Below, in pieces: positions 1 through 8,500 of a DNA stretch of 9,401 bases. Position numbers and translations under genes: made by a program. Position 1 is the stretch's first letter; each line of letters starts with the position of its first letter. The notes below the pieces were generated by a model. It ran no database searches and was not told the origin of the DNA. It saw only the letters and a list, made by a program, of their open reading frames with translations. Origin of the DNA: an uncultured Porphyromonadaceae bacterium (GTDB taxonomy: Bacteria > Bacteroidota > Bacteroidia > Bacteroidales > Paludibacteraceae); the NCBI GenBank assembly GCA_937898265.1, contig CALEJM010000118.1:1-9401 (forward strand). The letters run 5' to 3'.

Positions 1-1
1 C

Positions 2-1318
2 ACACTTTCTGTACTATCGACAATGCTATTTGTTGCAGCATTATTCTGCAGTTGCAAACCAGACTTGCAGGTGTCTGATGTTCAGTATTACACCGCATTA
101 AATGGAATATACTTGCTAAACAATAGCAAACTCTCATGTATTCAAACTCAAAGCGACTCATGGAAAGATAGTACTGGAAACGATTGGGCTTTTTATTCAT
201 ACGCTTCTGACTATTATATTGAAAATTCAAACACCTATGAGGTAGGTTTCTATTTGCCAGATGTAGCTGGTTTAGAGATAGATCCTGTAAGAAACTCTTT
301 TGGTTATTCTGGAAGGGTGTATTTAAAAATCAATGGGGTGATGAAATATTTTGATACAGAGCCCAAAAGCAGCATCTCTCCGAAACTGATTTCCGCAGAT
401 GATGGCATTTACGTATTTTTTGATGAAACTCAACCAACAGGAGAAACAGACAGGTTGGGAAACGCAATGTATAATCATATTTATAAAGTGTCAAAAGATG
501 GAGGAGTTCCATTTGAAATCGCAACTCAAGCACATTCTGAAATTGGCGGTCCAATTGCAATCTTCAATGCAATAAAAAAATATGAAAACAATTTTTATTT
601 TGCCGGGAAAAAAGGGCAAACACCCTACTTCTGTGAATCAAAGGACCTAAGGCAGCCATACATACTCTCTATGGCAATCGGAGAAGCAACTGATTTTTGC
701 AAAATAGGCAACAAATTTCTCATTTGCGGACAGACTGATAACTTAGCCCGTTTTTGGACCCTTGAAGGAAATAATCTTGAAGAATTTGACCTACCCATAT
801 CTAAAGACGCCACAGAATCTTATGCTGGCGTTATAGACCTTGTTGGCAATGACATTTATATCGGTGGCAGAATCGGAACGAAGCCTGCCATATGGAAAAA
901 TGGAGAAATCTATGCAATCTACGAAGAGTTCCCTCCACACCAAAACCCGTACTATCTAGACGATCGTCCAGATGTTCGTTTCTACTATCATTCTGGATTC
1001 GTCAGAGCGCTTCGAGTTGTAGGAGACAAAGCATATTCTATTGTGGAAACAAGCAATGCTCCAAATTCATTTGGCTATATTGACAACAAACTAATGGCTG
1101 TAGAGTGGGATTTTTCAAAAGACCCTGTAACCTGTCAGTATAGATACGACTTGGTCGAGATGCTCCGAGACGGTTCAATCTACCTTTACGAATCCTTTTA
1201 CCACAACGACCTTTACAACTTATGGATTCCCGGTTTAGTAGAGCCTTATGAGACATATTGGGACGATTTGAAATTCACCACTCCACGCATCGCATTGCAA
1301 TACGCAAAAGATAAATAA
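2..1318 (+). CDS. Probable lipoprotein with propeller-like repeats, 5' end outside window
   Basis: I do not recognise a named family. The first ATG in the window is at 23 and gives 431 residues, but the frame stays open to the left edge. The residues before that ATG (TLSVLST) continue the hydrophobic stretch LFVAALFCSC, so the real start, with the usual basic n-region, is probably upstream and the gene is 5'-partial. The CSCKPD segment (Cys11 counted from ATG 23) resembles a Bacteroidota lipoprotein cleavage site with Ser before the lipidated Cys, which implies an outer-membrane or periplasmic lipoprotein. The rest is soluble and beta-rich. Similar blade-like strings recur near residues 189 (NNFYFAGKKGQTPYF), 232 (FLICGQTDNLARFW) and 277 (DIYIGGRIGTKPAIW), with weaker ones near 27 and 128, as in a beta-propeller. 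The stop is TAA at 1316-1318, with an intrinsic terminator 19 bases later. Base composition is far more AT-rich than the gene downstream. Export and fold are inferred; function is unknown. Confidence 0.8.
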   Translation, partial: TLSVLSTMLFVAALFCSCKPDLQVSDVQYYTALNGIYLLNNSKLSCIQTQSDSWKDSTGNDWAFYSYASDYYIENSNTYEVGFYLPDVAGLEIDPVRNSFGYSGRVYLKINGVMKYFDTEPKSSISPKLISADDGIYVFFDETQPTGETDRLGNAMYNHIYKVSKDGGVPFEIATQAHSEIGGPIAIFNAIKKYENNFYFAGKKGQTPYFCESKDLRQPYILSMAIGEATDFCKIGNKFLICGQTDNLARFWTLEGNNLEEFDLPISKDATESYAGVIDLVGNDIYIGGRIGTKPAIWKNGEIYAIYEEFPPHQNPYYLDDRPDVRFYYHSGFVRALRVVGDKAYSIVETSNAPNSFGYIDNKLMAVEWDFSKDPVTCQYRYDLVEMLRDGSIYLYESFYHNDLYNLWIPGLVEPYETYWDDLKFTTPRIALQYAKDK

Positions 1319-1336
1319 TATATTATTTAACACCCT

Positions 1337-1369
1337 CAGCCTCGCTCACACAGCGGGGCTGTTTTGTTT
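1337..1369 (+). terminator. Intrinsic terminator after the lipoprotein gene
   Basis: A 10-bp stem pairs 1337-1346 (CAGCCTCGCT) with 1352-1361 (AGCGGGGCTG). It is fully complementary if the T1342-G1356 pair is counted as a G-U wobble. The loop is the five bases CACAC. The run TTTTGTTT follows immediately at 1362-1369. This is a textbook Rho-independent terminator. It sits just past the stop at 1318 and should separate this transcript from the gene starting at 1529. Confidence 0.9.
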
Positions 1370-1405
1370 ATTATAGTTCAAGGAAACAGCATCTGGTTTC
1401 AACTA

Positions 1406-1440
1406 TTGAGGCGGATTTATCATTTCCGTCAATGCCTCAA
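1406..1440. repeat. 7-bp inverted repeat upstream of the promoter
   Basis: TTGAGGC at 1406-1412 is exactly complementary to GCCTCAA at 1434-1440, with 21 bases between them. A competing inner hairpin can form between GGCGGA (1410-1415) and TCCGTC (1425-1430) with one G-U pair. There is no T-tract after it, and it lies upstream of the predicted -33 element, so it would not be in the RNA made from that promoter. It could be an operator, a weak processing structure or chance. Confidence 0.35.
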
Positions 1441-1458
1441 CAATCCCTTTATATAGTA

Positions 1459-1489
1459 TTGTATTATCCAAGAAAAAATCGTACTTTTG
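1459..1489 (+). promoter_or_regulatory. Bacteroidota-type promoter for the gene at 1529
   Basis: TACTTTTG at 1482-1489 matches the Bacteroides housekeeping -7 consensus TAnnTTTG at every defined base. A partial -33 element (ATTG, core TTG at 1459-1461) lies 20 bp upstream, within the usual spacing. Transcription would begin a few bases after 1489, giving a leader of roughly 30 nt. That leader contains AAGGA at 1505-1509, about 19 nt before the ATG. This is too far for a standard Shine-Dalgarno site, as is common in this phylum, where an A-rich leader is the norm. The prediction rests on motif match only. Confidence 0.65.
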
Positions 1490-1528
1490 CACCTCTATAA
1501 ATATAAGGAAACAAACAAACTTTTTCTG

Positions 1529-2584
1529 ATGAAAAAATTTACTGAATATAAAGGTCTCGACCTCTCCGCAATCAACAAGGAAAGACAGGAGAAGTGGGAG
1601 CAAAACCATCTGTTTGAGCAAAGTATCGAAACCCGCGAAGGTAATCCTACATTCGTATTCTACGAAGGACCACCTTCTGCCAACGGCATGCCTGGCATTC
1701 ACCACGTGTTGGCTCGTACCATCAAAGACACGTTCTGCCGCTACAAAACCATGCAGGGTTTCCAAGTGAAACGTAAAGCCGGCTGGGACACACACGGCCT
1801 GCCAGTAGAACTCGGTGTAGAGAAAATGCTCGGCATCACCAAAGAAGATATCGGCAAGAAAATCTCTGTTGACGACTACAACAATGCCTGCCGCAAGGAG
1901 GTGATGAAGTACACCAAAGAGTGGACCTCACTGACCCAGAAGATGGGCTATTGGGTAGACCTCGACAACCCTTACATCACCTACGACAACAAATATATCG
2001 AGACACTCTGGTGGCTCTTGAAGCAACTCTACAACAAAGGCTTGCTCTACAAGGGTTACACCATCCAGCCATACTCACCAGCCGCAGGCACTGGCCTCAG
2101 CTCACACGAGTTGAACCAACCAGGCTGCTACCGCGACGTGAAGGACACCACCGTGACCGTTCAGTTCAAGATCAAAGGCGACCGTTTCGGCGAGAATGCT
2201 TACTTCCTCGCTTGGACCACCACCCCTTGGACCTTGCCTTCAAACACCGCACTCTGCGTAGGTCCTAAGATTGAATACAGCATCGTAAAATCAAAGAACC
2301 CATACTCAGACCAACCAGCCACCTACATCATCGCTACTCCTCTGCTCTCTGCCTATTTCGGCGAGAAGAAAGTGGCTGAGTTTGAAGTAGTAGGCACACT
2401 GATGGGCACTGAACTCGAAGGTATCGAATACGAACAGCTCATTCCATGGGCTTATCCAGGCGACGGCGGTTTCCGCGTGATCCTCGGCGACTACGTTACC
2501 ACCGAAGACGGTACCGGTATCGTTCACATCGCTCCTACCTTTGGTGCAGACGACGCCTTCGTGGCCAAGAAAGCAGGCATCCCA
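1529..2584 (+). other. ileS: Isoleucyl-tRNA synthetase, N-terminal fragment (residues 1-352)
   Basis: IleRS charges tRNA-Ile with isoleucine using ATP in the cytoplasm and hydrolyses mischarged valine in its CP1 editing domain. The fragment shows the class I signature region with GIHH at residues 56-59 in the HIGH position (PPSANGMPGIHH), then GWDTHGLPVE at 85-94. The next landmark is a conserved block around YTIQPYSPAAGTGLSSHE. The editing domain begins with the threonine-rich AWTTTPWTLPSN (228-239) and reaches GTGIVHIAPTFGADD (328-342), which holds the editing-site aspartate. Similarity stops after AKKAGIP (346-352). Family members in this group are about 1,100-1,200 residues, so roughly 70% is missing: the second Rossmann half, the KMSKS loop that binds ATP, the anticodon-binding domain and the C-terminal region. 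As drawn it cannot be an active synthetase. Identification of the fragment itself is secure. Confidence 0.95.
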
Positions 2585-5500
2585 GGCATGACCTTCACCA
2601 CCACCCAAGACCCTGTCATCCCAACCTATCTCTGCAGCTTCGACAACCCTGCACAGAATAGCCAATGGCAGATGTTCAACGGTACCAACGGCTGGTATAT
2701 CGGCACCGCTACCGACGCCGACAACGGCGCCAACCTCGGTGCACTCTATATCTCAAACAACAACGGTGCTAACCACACCTACACCACTACCCAGACGTCT
2801 TACTCATGGGCTGTTCGTGCCGTACACTTCGACGTCGGCATCTACGACATCTCCTTCGACTGGTTGTGTAATGGCGACGGCAACTGGGACAACCTCCGTG
2901 CCTTCCTCGTGCCAACCGACGTGACCTTCACCGGTGGCAACGCTACTGCCAACGCCCAAGGCATGACCGGCAGCACTAACACCACCCCTAACCGTTGGAT
3001 TGATATCCCAGGCGGTATCCTCAACGCCAAGACCACCTGGCAACACGTAGCCAAGACCTACACCTTCACAGAAGCTACCGACTACAACCTCGTATTCTTC
3101 TGGAAGAACGACAACTCAGGCGGTAGCCTCCCAGCTGCTGTCGACAACGTCAACATCGTTCGTCAGACCTGTGCTACCCCAACCAACCTCCACGCCCTGA
3201 CTGGCTACACCCAGCTCACCTCATTCCGTCTCTCTTGGACACCATCTATCCTCGGCGAGACCGCTTGGGACGTACGTATCCTCCTCGACACCATCATGGT
3301 GAAAGATACCACCGTCTATGGTTTGCCAGTTCAAGTCAACGGCTTGCAGCCAACTCAGAACTACACCGTCATGGTACGTTCTAACTGCGGCGACGGCGAC
3401 GTCAGCGCATGGACCATCGAGACCATCCCAACAGCTTGCGGCGACATCAACACACTCCCATACAACGAGTCGTTCCGCTCAACAAGCGCCATCAACCGCA
3501 ACTTCCCTAACTGCTGGAACAACCTCACCACCTACAACGCTTATGCCGACACCCCATCACGCGACGGCGACGAACACTCGCTCTACTTCGCAGGTGCTGT
3601 CTGCACGCCATCGTTCAACGTGCCAGGTAAGACCGTCAGCGACTTCAGCGTCAACTTCTCGCTCACCCCATCGTTCACCTCAGCCGTAGGTGGTTATATG
3701 ATTGTTGGTGTGGCTACCGCTGCCGACGCCAACACCGTGACCTATGTCGACACCGTTTACTATCCTGACTATGGCTCATGGGCCGACTACAAAGTGAACC
3801 TCACCAGCTATCAAGGCATGGGCACTTACATCGTATTCATCCCAACAGGCTATGTATGGATTGACAACGTCAGCATCGACCAACGCAACCTCTGTCCTCC
3901 TGTTACCAACGTAGCAGCCAGCAACATCAGCACCACCTCAGCCCACATCACCTGGGACGCTGAGACCGACATCACCAACTCATGGGATGTTGCCGTAGTG
4001 CTTCATGGCGCCGACGTGGCAACAGCAACCTTCCAAACCGTCAACACCACCGAATACAACGTCACCGGTCTTGTTCACAGCACCGACTACGACGTCTATG
4101 TTCGTTCACACTGCGGCAGCGCATGGACCAAGGCTGAGTTCACCACACTCCTCCTTCCAAACCCACTGCCATTCACCTGCGGTTTCGAGGCCAACGAGAC
4201 AGTGACCAACTATTGGAAACACGCCAACAACGCTGGTAACAACCACTGGATTGTGGGCAGCGACGTCAACAACGGCGGCTCACAAGCCTTCTACATCACC
4301 AACGACGGCACCACCAACGGCTATGCCAACACCAGTCTCTCACGTGCTTATGGCTTCGTATCACTCGCATTCACTGCTGGCGAACACACCATTAGCTACG
4401 ACTGGAAAGGCGCTGCTTCTGGCAACGCAGGCTACGTTCGTGCTGCTTTGGCTCCAAAGACCGTCGACTTCACCACCGTATCTACCGTAAGTGCATTCGG
4501 TTTCCCAGCAGGCTGGATTGCTGTTGACAACGGCACAACCACCACCACTGGCGACTGGAAGACCACCACAACCAACGTCACCTTCTACGAGGCCGACACC
4601 ATGTTGCTCGTCTTCTACTGGTACAACGACGCCAACGGCGGTTCTGCTACCGCAGGTGTGGTTGATAACGTATCTGTTATCCGCTCATCTGGCTGTATCG
4701 ACGCCGGCAACCTCGCCGCTACCACCGACCTCTTCGGCAACACCACACTCACATGGGCTGCTTCCGACCCAGGTGCTACCTACCACATCGTAATCAGCAC
4801 CGCGTCACTCACCGACCCATCTACAGCTACCAACGCTGTTGTCGACACCACCGTTAGCACCAACACTGCTACCGTTCAACTCGGTTCAAACGTACAATAT
4901 TATATATATGTACAAACCACATGCTCTGGTTCATCAACACAATGGACATCGTTGAACTACACCACACCATGTTCTGCAGTTCAAAGCCTTGTTGAAGACT
5001 TCCAGTCATGCTCTTACTACGTCACCTTGCCAGGCTGCTGGTATTCATACGCTGCTTCAAGCTATGCGAAACCAAAAGCAACCTACAACGACGCAGCCAA
5101 CTCACACAACAGCACCTGTGCTTTGCGTTTCTATGGTTCTGAGTCATACGCTGCTACTGGCGCAATCTCACGTCCGTTGAACCAAACCAAGGTAAGCTTC
5201 TGGTTGACTCAAGAGGCTGGCGACTACGGCTCACCAGGTAAGATCGTTGTTGGTTACCTCACCAACCAAGAGGACTTCACCACCTTCGTGCCTGTTGACA
5301 CCGTCTTCTGCACCGCTGCCGACACCTACCAATACTTCGAGGTAAACTTCGGTGGTTTGACCAACCTCACTGTGCCTTTCTACATTGGCTTCCGCAACTA
5401 CGACGCCAACGGTGGTTACAGCCACATGGACGACGTTGAGGTATCAGAGTTCCGCATGTGTCAGACTCCTTCCAACATCGGCGTAACCAACCTCACCACC

Positions 5501-8500
5501 AATGGTGCCAACCTCAGTTGGTCTGCCGGCAATGGTCTCACCTACGACATCATCATCTCTACTGCTGCTGTTGACCCAGAGACCGCTACCGAGAACGATG
5601 CCGACGTCTATCTCTACGAGACTGCTTACACCAGCAACTCTCTCGACCTCTCTGGCTCACTCGACCCATCAACCGTTTACTACGTATACTTGAAAGCCGA
5701 CTGTCAGAGTGCCGACGGCAAGCCTTCCTTCTGGAGTGCTCCATACCGTTTCGCTACACTCTGTAACGCCATGTCAATTCCTTACACCGAGACCTTCGCA
5801 AGTCCAGTGGCAGGTGCCGACGTTCAACCACTCTGCTGGTCTGTAAGCAACGACGTAACCGGTTCAGTAACCGTTGACCTCCCATACATCAGCGACCTCC
5901 GCGCTGCCGACAGCGATGGCAAGTCACTCTACATGAATGGTGCATACTCAAGCTCATCTGCTCAGTCGAAAGCTATTGCAGCATTGCCAAGCTTCACCAC
6001 TCCAGTGAGTCAGTTGATGATGACCTTCTCAGCCCGTGCTGAGGCCAACAACCGTCGCCTCCTCGTGGGCGTGATGAGCAACCCAACCGATGCTTCAAGC
6101 TTCGTGGCTGTTGACACCATCACCCTCACCACCTCATGGCGTCGCAAAATCGTTGACTTCTCTGGCGTAACCGCTACTGGCAACATCGCCTTCATCGCTG
6201 ACGGCGGCCTCGACAACGCAGCTGTTGCTGTCAACATCGACAGCATCAACCTCGACCTCGTTCACGGCTGTCTCATTCCTAAGAGCGTTGTTACCTCTAA
6301 CGTAACTGGCGAGTCTGTAGACGTGATGGTAGAGACCAATACCAACCTCGACAACATGGTTCGTATCATGATCTCTGCTCAAAACACCACCACACCTGCC
6401 ACCTTGACCAACACCGTAGTCGACACCACCGTCAACGTTGCCAACCTCCCAATCACACTCGGCGGCTTGCAACCTCTCACCACCTACTACGTCTACTCAG
6501 CAGTAGCTTGTGGCAACGGTGTCTACTCCGACTACTACGACCAGTCTGTATCCTTCCAAACCGCTTGCGGCATCTACACTCTCCCATACAGCGAGAACTT
6601 CAACTCTTATGCAGCCTCACAGTTCCCACAATGCTGGGACCGCATCGGCAGCACCACCTACCCACGCACCAGCACCACACGTCGCTGGAACTCCACTGGC
6701 TATAGCCTCCAGGTGGGTAACGCCGTAACCTGCATCATGCCTCAGATGGATATCCAAGACATGAGCAACGTAGAGATGTCGTTCCGTCTTGCCAAGAGCT
6801 CAAGCACCGGTACCTACTATCTCTATGTAGGTGTCATTACCGACCCAACCTCTACCGCAAGCTTCGTTCCTGTTGACACCATCACCGTTCCTTACGCCAA
6901 CACTGGCGCAACCGCCATGTCGGCTCAGACAGTGAACTTCTCGAACTACGCTGGCGCACAGGGTGGTCGCATCGCCTTCCGTGCAACCAACAACAACGTC
7001 TTCATCGACGAGATCAACATCATCGAGAACCTCCCATGTGCTGCTCCAACCAACTTTGCAGCCAACAACATTACCGACGAGTCTGTTGAACTCTCTTGGG
7101 ATCTCGCTGCTGGTCACACCGACGCTCCTTATCAGATTGTCTATGCCGCAGCAGGCAACGACGCAATGCAGAACACCCCTGTAGACCTCACTGCCGGAAC
7201 CACCACTTATACTATATCTGGTCTTACCGACAACACCACCTACAACTTCTACATCCGCACCATCTGCGCTGCTGGCGACACCTCTGCTTGGAGCACCGTT
7301 TCTGCAACCACACTTGCTGGCGCATTCACCGTGCCATTCACCTTCGACTTCGAAGATGCTACTGAGAACGCAAACTGGCAGTTCATTGCTTCTACCGACA
7401 ACGACGGCATCGCCAACAACTTCTACATTGGCACTGCAGCCAGCAACGGTGGCTCTTATGGTCTCTACGTTTCTAACGACGGTGGTACCACCAACGGCTA
7501 TAACAATGGCGACGAGACTGCCATCTACGCTATTCACCCATTCTCACTCCGCAGTGCGAAGAACCTCCTCGTAAGTTTCGACTACAAGGTTAATGGTGAA
7601 ACTGGCTACGACTACGGCCGCGTATACATCGTGCCTCAAACCGTCAACCTCGCCAACTTCGATCTCTATGCTCTCCAGACCACTACCCACAATGCTGGTT
7701 GGGTGGATGCTGACAATGGCACCGAACTCGAAGACCAACTCACTTGGACAACCCTCACCGGTTCTGCCGACCTCGCTGCCGGCGACTACTACCTTGTGAT
7801 GGCATGGCGCAACGACGGCTCTGTTGGCACCAATCCTTCAATCGCCTTCGATAATATCGTGGTTCGCGAAAAGACTTGCTACGCCGAGAACGTATCTGCT
7901 GCTGCAGGTTCTACTTCTGCTGTTATCAACGCTTCAACCGACTGCCCAACAGTTATCCTCAAAGTGCTTGAAGGCACCACAGAGGTTGTGAACACCGTAA
8001 CAGCATTGCCTTACACCGCAACAGGTCTCACACCAAACACCAACTACACCGTCGAACTCCGTGGTCTCTGCACCTCTGGCGATACCACCGCTATCACAAC
8101 AGGCTCATTCAAGACCCTCTGCGCTGATATCTTCGTCGATGCTCAGAACCACTACTTCGAGGACTTCGAGTCGTATACCTCAGGCACCGCAGGTGATATG
8201 GGTTGCTGGATCCGTGGCAAAGATGCTTCAACATCATCTCTCCCATACGTCAGCACCTCCTACACCACCGCTACAAGCAGCAAGTGTGCTTACCTCTACA
8301 GCTACTCAACCTCACGCTTCCAGTACATGGCAACACCTAACATCACAGGCACAGCCATCAACAACCTCCGCGTGAAGTTCAAAGGAAATCTCACCTACAG
8401 TTCTTACCGTGTTGCTGTCGGCGTGATGACTGATCCTGAAGATCCAACCACCTTCGTTGGAATCGACACCATCAGTCCAAGTTCAAACACCTGGGCCGAC

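Noticed and set aside
1490..1528. Possible T-box or other riboswitch ahead of ileS
   Set aside because: The predicted leader is only about 30-40 nt, has no T-box consensus or anti-terminator, and is too short for a known amino-acid riboswitch.
2588..2590. Met354 as an independent start for the surface protein
   Set aside because: No ribosome-binding or promoter motif precedes it beyond IleRS codons, and no signal peptide follows, so a start here would still give an unexported protein.
2306..2665. Minus-strand open frame opposite the IleRS-surface join
   Set aside because: It spans the join, but it is antisense to clearly conserved IleRS codons and has no family-like motif. Its openness follows from the sense-strand codon bias.
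4534..4581. ACC/ACA-rich low-complexity tract resembling a short tandem repeat
   Set aside because: It encodes consecutive threonines in a beta strand of module 3. The units are not regular and there is no sign of phase variation.
3318..4793. Chain of Thr/Ser/Pro-rich + strand open frames in another frame
   Set aside because: They are out-of-frame readings of ACC, AAC and CTC-rich codons. The translations are low complexity, and the long frame over the same DNA gives well-formed modules.
4892..4913. AT-rich near-palindrome GTACA...TGTAC
   Set aside because: It is conspicuous in GC-rich surroundings, but the arms match over only 5 bp. It encodes an ordinary FN3 F strand (VQYYIYVQ), so it is more likely coding sequence than a site.
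6800..7537. Minus-strand open frame of 245 codons
   Set aside because: It lies wholly opposite the FN3/beta-module array. Its Val/Gly/Asp-rich translation is what the reverse complement of C-ending Thr, Asn, Asp and Ala codons produces. It shows no recognisable domain and nothing that looks like a promoter.
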